From Pseudomonas mucoides (lineage in GTDB: Bacteria > Pseudomonadota > Gammaproteobacteria > Pseudomonadales > Pseudomonadaceae), in contig NZ_JACOPW010000004.1 of the NCBI RefSeq assembly GCF_015461845.1, forward strand, positions 310,001 to 374,000: a DNA stretch of 64,000 bases, given 5' to 3'. Position 1 is the stretch's first letter. Each line of letters starts with the position of its first letter. A program made the translations under genes and the position numbers. Of this stretch, positions 41,901 to 50,208 are shown one piece after another. Below the pieces are notes generated by a model, which ran no database searches, had not been told where the DNA came from, and saw nothing but the letters and a program-made list of their open reading frames with translations.

Positions 41901-42650
41901 ATGAACACAACGTTTTCCTGCGTAGGTTGCGGCAAGTGCTGCACCGACCACCACGTTCCCCTGACCCTGGCGGAAGCCCGCATGTGGGCGGCCGATGGCG
42001 GTCAAGTGATCGTGCTGGTCGAGGGTTTTCTGGGTAACGGCCTGGGCTTGCCGGTGCAGCAACGCGAACACGCCGAACGCCGTTCGGTGCTGGTTCGAAG
42101 CGGCGCGTCCGAGGCGTACGTGGCGATCACCTTCGCCGCCTATAACGTCGGTCGCTGCCGGAATCTTGACGAAGACAACCTGTGCCGCATCTACGAGCGC
42201 CGACCGCTGGTGTGCCGTATCTACCCGGCAGAAATCAACCCGCACATCCTGCTGAACACAGCGATCAAGGATTGTCCGCCCGAGTCATGGGAACAGGGCC
42301 CGGATTTGATCATCGGCGGTCAGGTGGTGGATCAGGAGCTGGTGGAGTTGATCCAGCGTTCTCGCCAGGCGGATCGCGATGATATTCAGGCCAAGGACGC
42401 GATTTGCGCGTTGCTGGGGATTCGCACGACAGCGCTGAAGGGCGATGGGTTTACCGCTTATCTGCCGGACATGAACGCGTTTGCCACGGTTATTGATCAA
42501 GTGTCAGCGCAACCACTGGCGGCGCCGGAGGGTGAGTGGCTGTTTCATGTGTCGGGGGATGACATTGCCGGGCAGGTGCAGGCGGCGGGTGCGCAACTGG
42601 TGACTGAAGCACCGGTGAACTATGCGTTTATTTCGTTGCGGGCGGCTTGA
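41901..42650 (+). CDS. YkgJ-family cysteine cluster protein
   Basis: 249 residues. CVGCGKCC at residues 7-14 and later CRNL, CRIYERRPLVCRIYP and KDCPPE give the CxxCxxCC plus downstream Cys pattern of the UPF0153/YkgJ family, predicted to bind a metal or Fe-S centre. The C-terminal 90 residues are less conserved. Role unknown. ATG at 41901 chosen because the cysteine cluster begins at once after it. Confidence 0.85.
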   Translation: MNTTFSCVGCGKCCTDHHVPLTLAEARMWAADGGQVIVLVEGFLGNGLGLPVQQREHAERRSVLVRSGASEAYVAITFAAYNVGRCRNLDEDNLCRIYERRPLVCRIYPAEINPHILLNTAIKDCPPESWEQGPDLIIGGQVVDQELVELIQRSRQADRDDIQAKDAICALLGIRTTALKGDGFTAYLPDMNAFATVIDQVSAQPLAAPEGEWLFHVSGDDIAGQVQAAGAQLVTEAPVNYAFISLRAA

Positions 42651-42678
42651 TTCAGGATTGATGTCGCCGGGTATGGCC

Positions 42679-42772
42679 CATCGCGAGCAAGCTCGCCCCC
42701 ACAGTGATTCTTCGTCGTACACAGAATCTGTGACCTGTGACGTTAACTGTAGGAGTGAGCCTGCTCGCGATG
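42679..42772. repeat. REPIN of a second REP family
   Basis: CATCGCGAGCAAGCTCGCCC at 42679 and the inverse GAGTGAGCCTGCTCGCGATG ending at 42772. The stretch between YkgJ and the next gene is otherwise empty. Confidence 0.8.
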
Positions 42773-42803
42773 ACGGCAGATCAGGCACCGCTCAAGTCAA
42801 ATC

Positions 42804-43061
42804 CTAGCGCTTGCCCATCGAACGACGCGTACCCGGAGGCGCCGCCCCAGGCGTCTTGGTATGACCATTCTTCGCGCCATTCTTGTACCAGGGCTGACTG
42901 GCGTTCTTCGCGGCAGCCAGATCACCTGGTTTGAACGGGAACTTGAACGCCGGGATCGCGGTTTTGGTTTCGCTGTCTGCGCTGGAGTCGACGCTGTCTG
43001 GCAGGTCTGCCTGGTCGTCGCTCAAAGCGTCGGCAACCGGCGGTTGTGTCGGGGAAGTCAT
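42804..43061 (-). CDS. Small conserved hypothetical protein
   Basis: 85 residues, low-complexity and probably disordered: an acidic N-terminal half (DDQADLPDSVDSSADSE) and a basic Pro/Gly-rich end (TPGAAPPGTRRSMGKR), with FKFPFKPGDLAAAKNAS between. Such short proteins recur in Pseudomonas. No function can be assigned. Confidence 0.6.
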   Translation of the reverse strand: MTSPTQPPVADALSDDQADLPDSVDSSADSETKTAIPAFKFPFKPGDLAAAKNASQPWYKNGAKNGHTKTPGAAPPGTRRSMGKR

Positions 43062-43216
43062 GAAAGCTCCGGGTGATGCACATAGAGTCGGGCCCGGTCA
43101 GCGAGCCGCGAAAGGCGGCAGTATACCTGTGTCGAGAGCCGCAAGCTTCACACCGCGCGTGAGTCCGTCGGGTTTTGTGCTGGCGGGCCCATCGCCGCAA
43201 ATTTGAAAATCCCAAA

Positions 43217-43262
43217 CTGACAGCCCCGTCAGTTAGCAGTCACCTTCCTGACGGGCTGACAG
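43217..43262 (+). promoter_or_regulatory. Candidate operator of the RND efflux operon
   Basis: CTGACAGCCCCGTCAG (43217-43232) and CTGACGGGCTGACAG (43248-43262) are each near-palindromic and are nearly inverse copies of each other. They lie about 65-110 bp before the adaptor start and just upstream of TATAAAGAAGGGTATAAA, which could hold the -10. A site for the operon's own response regulator is plausible. The remaining part of 43062-43324 shows no gene. Confidence 0.4.
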
Positions 43263-43324
43263 GGTTATAAAGAAGGGTATAAACCTGAAAATACCCCAAC
43301 CTCTCAGCCCGGCGCCCCACTCGC

Positions 43325-44485
43325 ATGCGAATTCAGAAAAAACCCGCCTTGATCGCAGGTCTGCTAATGGCCTTGGCAGCGCTGGGCACCTGGTACCTCG
43401 TCAAACCGGCCACCGCCAAGCTCACCGCCCCGACCGCCATCCCGGTGCGCGTGGTCAACGTCGTTGAGAAAGATGTGCCGCGTTATGTCAGCGGTATCGG
43501 GTCGGTGTTGTCCTTGCACAGTGTGGTGGTGCGCCCGCAGATCGACGGCATTCTCACCAAAATCATGGTCAAGGAAGGCCAATTGGTGAACAAAGGTGAC
43601 CTGTTGGCCACCATCGATGACCGCTCGATCCGTGCCAGCCTCGATCAGGCCCGCGCTCAACTGGGAGAAAACCAGGCGCAGTTGCAAGTGGCACTGGTCA
43701 ACCTCAAGCGTTACAAATTACTGAGCGTTGATGACGGCGTGTCCAAACAGACCTACGACCAGCAACAAGCGCTGGTCAATCAGCTCAAGGCCACCGCCCA
43801 GGGCAACCAGGCTTCAATCGACGCCGCTCAGGTGCAGCTCTCCTACACACAGATTCACTCGCCGGTCACCGGGCGCGTCGGTATTCGTACAGTGGATGAA
43901 GGCAACTTCCTGCGCATGACCGACGCCCAGGGCCTGTTCACGGTGACGCAGATCGACCCCATCGCCGTTGAGTTCTCCCTGCCGCAGCAAATGTTGCCGA
44001 CCCTGCAAGGGCTGATCGGCGACCCGCAACGCGCACAAGTGAAAGCCTACATTGGCGCCGACACCGACGGTGAAACCGGCAATTTGCTGGGCGAAGGTCA
44101 CTTGACCCTGATCGATAACCAGATCAACGCCAACACCGGCACCATCCGCGCCAAGGCCGAATTCAACAACCCCGGGCAGAAACTCTGGCCGGGCCTGCTG
44201 GTGACGGTAAAAATTCAGACGGCCTTGGAGAAAGATGCGTTGGTGGTACCGCCCACCGTCGTACAACGCGGTCCCGATCAACACTTCGTGTACCGGGTCA
44301 ACGGCGACAAAGTGGAAACCGTGACCGTGCAGGTGGTTGCCCAAGGCAGCAGTCAGGACATCATCAAAGGCGTGAAACCGGGCGATGTGCTGGTCAGTGA
44401 TGGCCAGTCGCGACTCAAACCGGGGTCGACCGTGCAGGTCATGAGCGATCCGCCACAAGTGGTGCAAACGGAGCCGAAGCCATGA
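43325..44485 (+). CDS. RND efflux periplasmic adaptor (MdtA-like)
   Basis: 386 residues. One N-terminal membrane anchor (about 8-27), then the HlyD/MFP pattern: PQIDGILTKIMVKEGQLVNK (lipoyl-like half), a coiled hairpin (about 95-160), YTQIHSPVTGRVGIRTVDEG (second half), beta barrel and membrane-proximal domain. Similar to MdtA of multidrug systems. Overlaps the permease gene as ATGA. Bridges the inner-membrane pump and an outer-membrane channel; no channel gene is in the operon. Confidence 0.92.
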   Translation: MRIQKKPALIAGLLMALAALGTWYLVKPATAKLTAPTAIPVRVVNVVEKDVPRYVSGIGSVLSLHSVVVRPQIDGILTKIMVKEGQLVNKGDLLATIDDRSIRASLDQARAQLGENQAQLQVALVNLKRYKLLSVDDGVSKQTYDQQQALVNQLKATAQGNQASIDAAQVQLSYTQIHSPVTGRVGIRTVDEGNFLRMTDAQGLFTVTQIDPIAVEFSLPQQMLPTLQGLIGDPQRAQVKAYIGADTDGETGNLLGEGHLTLIDNQINANTGTIRAKAEFNNPGQKLWPGLLVTVKIQTALEKDALVVPPTVVQRGPDQHFVYRVNGDKVETVTVQVVAQGSSQDIIKGVKPGDVLVSDGQSRLKPGSTVQVMSDPPQVVQTEPKP

Positions 44486-47400
44486 AGGGCCACGGCTCGG
44501 TCTCGGCCTGGTGCATCGATCACCCGGTCGCCACCATCCTGCTGACCTTTGCGCTGGTGCTGCTCGGCGCCATTGCCTTCCCGCGCCTGCCGATTGCGCC
44601 GCTGCCGGAAGCCGAATTCCCGACCATTCAGGTGGCCGCGCAATTGCCCGGCGCCAGCCCGGAGACCATGGCGTCGTCGGTGGCCACGCCGCTTGAAGTG
44701 CAATTCAGCGCCATTCCCGGCGTGACCCAAATGACGTCGAGCAGCGCCTTGGGCTCGACCAACCTGACCCTGCAATTCACCCTCGAAAAAAGCATCGACA
44801 CCGCCGCCCAGGAAGTCCAGGCCGCGATCAACACCGCCGCCGGCAAACTGCCCAAGGACATGCCAACACTGCCGACCTGGCGCAAGGTCAACCCCGCCGA
44901 CAGCCCGGTGCTGATCCTCAGCGTCAACTCCACGCAAATGCCCGGCACCGAGCTCAGTGACCTGGTGGAAACCCTGCTGTCCCGCCAGATCAGCCAGATT
45001 GAAGGCGTAGGCCAGATCAACATCACCGGTCAGCAACGTCCGGCGATTCGCGTTCAAGCCTCGGCGGACAAACTCGCCGCTATCGGCCTGACCTTGGCCG
45101 ACATACGTCTGGCGATCCAGAACACCAGCCTCAACCTGGCCAAAGGTGCGTTGTACGGCGAGTCGAGCATTTCCACGCTGTCGACCAACGACCAGTTGTT
45201 TCACCCCGAGGAATATAGCCAACTCATCGTCTCCTACAAGGACGGCGCTCCGGTTCACCTGCGGGATGTCGCCAAAGTCGTCAACGGGTCGGAAAATGCC
45301 TACGTGCAAGCCTGGGCCGGTGACAAGCCGGGGGTGAACCTGGTGATTTCCCGGCAACCGGGCGCGAACATCGTCGAGACCGTGGATCGCATTCAAGCCG
45401 CGTTGCCGGCGCTGGAAGCCATGCTCCCCGCCTCGGTGCAGGTCGAGGTACTGGTCGACCGCACCCAGACCATCCGCGCGTCCTTGCATGAAGTGGAAAT
45501 CACCTTGCTGATCGCGATCATGTTGGTGGTGGCGGTGATGGCGCTGTTCCTGCGCCAATGGTCGGCGACGCTGATTGTGTCTGCAGTGTTGGGCGTTTCC
45601 CTGATCGCGAGTTTCGCCCTGATGTACATCATGGGCTTCAGCCTGAACAACCTGACCCTGGTGGCGATTGTGGTGGCCGTGGGGTTTGTGGTCGACGATG
45701 CGATTGTGGTGGTCGAGAACATTCACCGTCACCTTGAGGCTGGCGAGGGCATGCGCGAAGCGGCGATCAAGGGCGCGGGCGAGATTGGTTTTACCGTGGT
45801 CTCGATCAGTTTCTCGCTGGTGGCGGCGTTCATTCCGCTGCTGTTCATGGGCGGCGTGGTCGGGCGGCTGTTCAAGGAATTCGCCCTGACCGCGACGTCG
45901 ACGATCATGATTTCGGTGGTGGTGTCGCTGACCCTGGCGCCGACGCTGGCCGCGCTGTTCATGCGTGCGCCGGTGCACCACGCCCACAGCAAACCGACGT
46001 TCGGCGAACGCTTGGTGGGCGGCTATGAAAAACTGCTGCGCCGCGCCCTCGCCCATCAGAAATTGATGATCGGGGTGTTTGGTCTTTCCCTGTGCCTGGC
46101 CGTCGTCGGTTACATCTTCATTCCGAAGGGCTTCTTCCCGGTGCAGGACACCGGTTTTGTCCTCGGCACCACCGAAGCAGCCGCCGACATTTCCTACGGC
46201 GACATGGTGAAAAAACACCTGGCGATGGCCGAGATCGTCGCGGCGGATCCGGCGGTTGCGGCGTTTTCCCACTCGGTCGGGGTGTCGGGCAGTAACCAGA
46301 CCATCGCCAACGGGCGCTTCTGGATTTCCCTGAAAAAACGCGGCGACCGCGACGTCTCCGCCAGCCAGTTCATCGACCGGATTCGCCCACAACTGATGAA
46401 AGTCCCCGGCATCGTGCTGTACCTGCGCGCCGGCCAGGACATCAACCTCAGCTCCGGCCCGAGCCGCGCCCAGTACCAATACGTGCTCAAGAGCAACGAC
46501 GGCGCGACCCTCAGCACCTGGACCCAGCGCCTCACGGAAAAACTGCGCCGCAACCCGGCGTTCCGCGATATTTCCAATGACCTGCAACTGGGCGGCAGCA
46601 TCACCCACATCAGCATCGACCGCAGCGCCGCGGCGCGTTTCGGCCTGACCGCCAGTGACGTCGACGAAGCGCTGTACGATGCGTTCGGTCAGCGACAGGT
46701 CAATGAATTCCAGACCCAGATCAACCAGTACAACGTGATTCTGGAACTGGACACCCAGCAACGCGGCAAAGCCGAAAGCCTCAACTACTTCTACCTGCGC
46801 TCGCCGCTGAGTGGGGAAATGGTGCCACTGTCGGCGCTGGCCAAATTTGACGCACCCACGGTCGGTCCGTTGTCCATCGCCCACGACGGCATGTTCCCGG
46901 CCGCCAACTTGTCGTTCAACCTCGCGCCAGGCGTGGCGTTGGGCGATGCGGTGATCATGCTCAACCAGGCCAAGGCCGACATCGGCATGCCGGCGGCCAT
47001 GAGCGGCAATTTCCAGGGCGCGGCCCAGGCATTCCAGAGTTCGCTGGCCAGCCAGCCGTGGCTGATTCTGGCGGCGCTGGTGGCGGTGTACATCATTCTC
47101 GGCGTGCTTTACGAGAGCTTCGTGCATCCGCTGACCATCATCTCGACGCTGCCGTCGGCGGGGCTGGGGGCGGTGATCATGCTGTGGATCTGCGGCCAGG
47201 ACTTTTCGATCATGGCGCTGATCGGGCTGGTGCTGCTGATCGGTATCGTGAAGAAGAACGGCATCCTGATGATCGACTTCGCGCTGGACGCCCAGCGCAA
47301 CCGTGGCTTGCCGCCGGAAGAGGCGATTTTCCAGGCCTGTATCACGCGGTTCCGACCGATCATCATGACCACCCTCGCCGCCTTGCTCGGTGCGCTGCCA

Positions 47401-47583
47401 CTGATGCTCGGCTACGGCACCGGCGCCGAACTGCGCCAGCCCCTGGGTATCGCGGTGGTTGGCGGCTTGCTGGTGAGCCAGGCGCTGACGCTGTTCACCA
47501 CTCCGGTCATATACTTGTGGCTTGAGCGGCTATTTCACGGGCCCAAACCTTCGCCGGTACCGGCGTTGGCGACCACAGACTGA
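44482..47583 (+). CDS. RND efflux permease (HAE1 family, MdtC-like)
   Basis: 1033 residues, twelve membrane segments, two large periplasmic loops. The proton-relay acidic pair sits in VAVGFVVDDAIVVVENIHRH and the relay lysine in GIVKKNGILMIDFALDA, both typical of HAE1 drug pumps; the HME metal-pump residues are not seen. Only one permease is present, unlike the MdtBC pair. Followed 9 bp later by a two-component system, so expression is probably controlled by its own regulator. Substrates unknown. Confidence 0.92.
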   Translation: MKGHGSVSAWCIDHPVATILLTFALVLLGAIAFPRLPIAPLPEAEFPTIQVAAQLPGASPETMASSVATPLEVQFSAIPGVTQMTSSSALGSTNLTLQFTLEKSIDTAAQEVQAAINTAAGKLPKDMPTLPTWRKVNPADSPVLILSVNSTQMPGTELSDLVETLLSRQISQIEGVGQINITGQQRPAIRVQASADKLAAIGLTLADIRLAIQNTSLNLAKGALYGESSISTLSTNDQLFHPEEYSQLIVSYKDGAPVHLRDVAKVVNGSENAYVQAWAGDKPGVNLVISRQPGANIVETVDRIQAALPALEAMLPASVQVEVLVDRTQTIRASLHEVEITLLIAIMLVVAVMALFLRQWSATLIVSAVLGVSLIASFALMYIMGFSLNNLTLVAIVVAVGFVVDDAIVVVENIHRHLEAGEGMREAAIKGAGEIGFTVVSISFSLVAAFIPLLFMGGVVGRLFKEFALTATSTIMISVVVSLTLAPTLAALFMRAPVHHAHSKPTFGERLVGGYEKLLRRALAHQKLMIGVFGLSLCLAVVGYIFIPKGFFPVQDTGFVLGTTEAAADISYGDMVKKHLAMAEIVAADPAVAAFSHSVGVSGSNQTIANGRFWISLKKRGDRDVSASQFIDRIRPQLMKVPGIVLYLRAGQDINLSSGPSRAQYQYVLKSNDGATLSTWTQRLTEKLRRNPAFRDISNDLQLGGSITHISIDRSAAARFGLTASDVDEALYDAFGQRQVNEFQTQINQYNVILELDTQQRGKAESLNYFYLRSPLSGEMVPLSALAKFDAPTVGPLSIAHDGMFPAANLSFNLAPGVALGDAVIMLNQAKADIGMPAAMSGNFQGAAQAFQSSLASQPWLILAALVAVYIILGVLYESFVHPLTIISTLPSAGLGAVIMLWICGQDFSIMALIGLVLLIGIVKKNGILMIDFALDAQRNRGLPPEEAIFQACITRFRPIIMTTLAALLGALPLMLGYGTGAELRQPLGIAVVGGLLVSQALTLFTTPVIYLWLERLFHGPKPSPVPALATTD

Positions 47584-47592
47584 GGCGGGGTC

Positions 47593-48270
47593 ATGCGCGT
47601 TCTGATTATCGAAGACGAAGAAAAAACCGCGGACTATTTGCACCGCGGCCTGACGGAACAGGGGTACACCGTGGATGTGGCGCGGGACGGCGTTGAAGGC
47701 CTGCACCTGGCGCTGGAAAGTGACTACGCGGTGATCGTCCTCGACGTCATGCTGCCGGGCCTCGACGGCTTCGGCGTGCTGCGCGCCTTGCGTGCGCGCA
47801 AGCAAACTCCGGTGATCATGCTCACCGCCCGCGAGCGCGTCGAAGATCGCATCAAAGGCTTGCGCGACGGCGCTGACGATTACCTCGGCAAGCCGTTTTC
47901 CTTCCTTGAACTGGTGGCGCGCCTGCAAGCGCTGACCCGGCGCAGCGGCGGTCACGAACCGGTACAAGTGAGTATCGCTGACCTGTGGATAGATTTGATC
48001 AGCCGCAAAGCGACCCGCGCCGGCACACGCCTGGACCTGACCGCCAAAGAGTTCTCGCTGCTGAGTGTGCTGGCTCGTCGGCAAGGCGAAATCCTCTCGA
48101 AAACGGCGATTGCCGAGATGGTCTGGGACATCAATTTCGACAGCGACGCCAACGTCGTCGAGGTCGCGATCAAGCGTCTGCGGGCCAAGCTCGACGGGCC
48201 GTTCGACGAGAAGCTGCTGCACACGATTCGTGGCATGGGTTATGTGCTGGAGAGCCGTGGTGTCCAGTAA
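47593..48270 (+). CDS. Heavy-metal-type response regulator of the RND operon
   Basis: 225 residues, OmpR family, nearest in pattern to CusR/CopR/CzcR. Phosphoacceptor D51 in VIVLDVMLPG, acidic ED (7-8), LGKPFSFLELVARLQ, and winged helix with VEVAIKRLRAKLD and IRGMGYVLE. Gene starts 9 bp after the permease and overlaps the sensor kinase by 11 bp. Likely autoregulates the operon. Confidence 0.92.
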   Translation: MRVLIIEDEEKTADYLHRGLTEQGYTVDVARDGVEGLHLALESDYAVIVLDVMLPGLDGFGVLRALRARKQTPVIMLTARERVEDRIKGLRDGADDYLGKPFSFLELVARLQALTRRSGGHEPVQVSIADLWIDLISRKATRAGTRLDLTAKEFSLLSVLARRQGEILSKTAIAEMVWDINFDSDANVVEVAIKRLRAKLDGPFDEKLLHTIRGMGYVLESRGVQ

Positions 48271-49624
48271 CTCCATCGCACTGCGCCTGAGCGGGATGTT
48301 CACGTTGGTGGCGCTGTTGGTGTTTTTGTTGATCGGCTGGGCGTTGTATCAGCAGGTCGACAAGGGCCTGGGTCTGTTGCCCGAAGCCGAGCTGGATGCG
48401 CGCTACAGCGTGCTCGAATCCACGGTTGGCCGTTACGGCACGCCCGAGCATTGGGTGAAGATCAACAACAAGCTCAAGCTGCTTGGCGAGGAAGACAAGC
48501 GCATCAGTTTCTGGATTATCAGCGGCGATCCGACGTACGAATATGGCAACCCGACGCCGCAGATTCGCGCCTTCGCCGAAGGGCCGCTGGGCATGCGCGA
48601 CTTGCAGTTGCCGGATCATCCTTATCCGCTGAAAGTGCTGGTGAGCCAGTTCCCGGCCAAGGATCAACGCCCACCGCTGCGCTTCATGATCGGCATCGAC
48701 ACCGAAACATTTTTCGAGACTCAGCATCACCTGCTGATCGCGCTGATCAGCCTGGCGATTGTCGGCGTGTTGCTGGCGTCCGCGTTAGGGTATTGGGTGG
48801 CGCGCATCGGCCTTAAACCCTTGATCAAACTGTCCCAGGAAGCCCAGCGCCTGGCGCCGCCGCTGCGTTCCGGACGCTTGCGCCTGTCGTCGCTGCCGCC
48901 GGAGTTGAATCAATTCGTCAACTCGTTCAACTCCACACTGGAGCGGGTTGAGCAGGCCTATTCGCGGCTGGAGTCGTTCAACGCCGACGTCGCCCATGAA
49001 TTGCGCTCGCCGCTGACCAACCTGATCGGCCAGACCCAGGTCGCGCTGACGCGCGGGCGCTCGGCCGAACACTATTTTGAAGTGCTGCAATCGAACCTCG
49101 AAGAACTGGAACGGCTGCGCTCGATCATCAACGACATGCTGTTTCTCGCCAGCGCGGACCAGGGCAGCAAGGCCACCAAACTGACGTCCACTTCCCTCGC
49201 CGTTGAAGTGGCGACAACGCTGGAGTATCTGGATTTCATTCTTGAGGATGCACAGGTTCAGGTGCAGGTCAGCGGCGATGCGCAGGTGCGGATCGAGATC
49301 GCGCATCTGCGCCGGGCGTTGATCAATTTACTGAGCAACGCGGTGCAGCACACTGAGCCCGGGCAAGTGATTCAGGTACGGATCGAGGTTGAGGAACATC
49401 AAGTGAGCATTGGTGTGGCCAACCCTGGATCGCCGATTGCCAGTGAGCATCTGCCACGGTTGTTTGAACGGTTTTATCGGGTAGATGCGTCGCGCAGCAA
49501 CAGTGGCAACAATCACGGATTGGGGCTGGCGATCGTCAAGGCGATTGCGCTGATGCATGGCGGCGATGTGTTTGTGCGCAGCGACCACGGCATGAATACC
49601 TTCGGTATTCACCTCCCCGTCTGA
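48260..49624 (+). CDS. Heavy-metal-type sensor histidine kinase of the RND operon
   Basis: 454 residues from a GTG at 48260 (GGAG 7 bp upstream; an adjacent GTG at 48257 is equally possible). Membrane segment about 8-32, periplasmic region about 33-155, second segment about 156-178, HAMP, phosphoacceptor His in FNADVAHELRSPLTNLIGQ, HATPase with NLLSNAVQH and HGLGLAIVKAIA. The VAHELRSPL form is usual for CusS/CzcS-like kinases. A drug, metal or envelope signal is possible. Confidence 0.9.
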   Translation: MSSNSIALRLSGMFTLVALLVFLLIGWALYQQVDKGLGLLPEAELDARYSVLESTVGRYGTPEHWVKINNKLKLLGEEDKRISFWIISGDPTYEYGNPTPQIRAFAEGPLGMRDLQLPDHPYPLKVLVSQFPAKDQRPPLRFMIGIDTETFFETQHHLLIALISLAIVGVLLASALGYWVARIGLKPLIKLSQEAQRLAPPLRSGRLRLSSLPPELNQFVNSFNSTLERVEQAYSRLESFNADVAHELRSPLTNLIGQTQVALTRGRSAEHYFEVLQSNLEELERLRSIINDMLFLASADQGSKATKLTSTSLAVEVATTLEYLDFILEDAQVQVQVSGDAQVRIEIAHLRRALINLLSNAVQHTEPGQVIQVRIEVEEHQVSIGVANPGSPIASEHLPRLFERFYRVDASRSNSGNNHGLGLAIVKAIALMHGGDVFVRSDHGMNTFGIHLPV

Positions 49625-49633
49625 CCCCACCCA

Positions 49634-49666
49634 TGATCATTCCCACGCAGAGCTTGGGAATGATCA
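49634..49666. repeat. Palindromic repeat, TTCCCACGCAGAGC family
   Basis: TGATCATTCCC and GGGAATGATCA form an 11-bp stem around ACGCAGAGCTT, 9 bp after the sensor kinase stop. Same family as 17412-17442. It may also stop transcription of the RND operon. Confidence 0.75.
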
Positions 49667-49786
49667 CTGGCAAACTGTTGCTTCTGGCGCAACAGTCCTT
49701 TCTTCGATTGGCTCTGTTTCCCATCGGCCAAGATCCTTATCTTTGCCCGCACCAAACAGCACTTGCCAAGCAAGAAGGTTTAAAAG

Positions 49787-50005
49787 ATGTCCAACATTAC
49801 GGGTATTGCCAGCGCTTTCGTTTTGTCCTCATTGTTTCTGTCTCCGTTCGCAATCGCGGAAGAGTCGCAGACGTTCGTCGCGCAAAATGCTGCACGCGCC
49901 GCCGCCTACGATCAGAGCGAAATGACGGCCAAGGCTCAAGACGCCGCGCAAACCCCTCAAGCGTCCACTTCCGCCACCCAGCAACGGGTTGAGAAAGACA
50001 GCTGA
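49787..50005 (+). CDS. Small exported protein of unknown function
   Basis: 72 residues. Signal peptide IASAFVLSSLFLSPFAIA (cleavage after AIA); the mature 48 residues are polar, Ala/Gln/Thr-rich and probably disordered (AQNAARAAAYDQSE, AQTPQASTSATQQ). AAGAAGG lies upstream of the ATG. Followed by two terminators. No family recognised. Confidence 0.65.
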   Translation: MSNITGIASAFVLSSLFLSPFAIAEESQTFVAQNAARAAAYDQSEMTAKAQDAAQTPQASTSATQQRVEKDS

Positions 50006-50070
50006 CTCATCGAACACCTGTTTCCCTCGACACTTTTCATCGGCTCTTCCCTTTGAAAAGTTGTCTTCAA

Positions 50071-50096
50071 AGCCGCTGCTATCAGCGGCTTTTTTT
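50071..50096 (+). terminator. Intrinsic terminator
   Basis: AGCCGCTG and CAGCGGCT around CTAT, followed by seven Ts, 66 bp after the small exported-protein gene. Confidence 0.9.
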
Positions 50097-50152
50097 CATT
50101 GGGGATTGGCGCAAGTGCGTTCCCGCTCAATGTCTTCTAAGCTTGAATAAGT

Positions 50153-50182
50153 AAAGGCCAGCGCGTTTTGCTGGCCTTTTTT
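50153..50182 (+). terminator. Second intrinsic terminator in tandem
   Basis: AAAGGCCAGC and GCTGGCCTTT around GCGTTTT, ending in a T run, 57 bp after the first terminator. Between the two there is no gene; a short transcript is possible but unproven. Confidence 0.85.
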
Positions 50183-50208
50183 ATGCTCTTCAAGCAGACA
50201 AACGCCCC

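Noticed and set aside
44353..47127. A 924-codon open frame on the minus strand
   Set aside because: It lies entirely opposite the RND adaptor end and permease, is His/Gln/Arg-rich as expected from antisense of GC-rich codons, and has no recognisable domain.
50097..50152. Small RNA between two tandem terminators
   Set aside because: Only 56 bp with no promoter that I can point to; two terminators alone are not enough.
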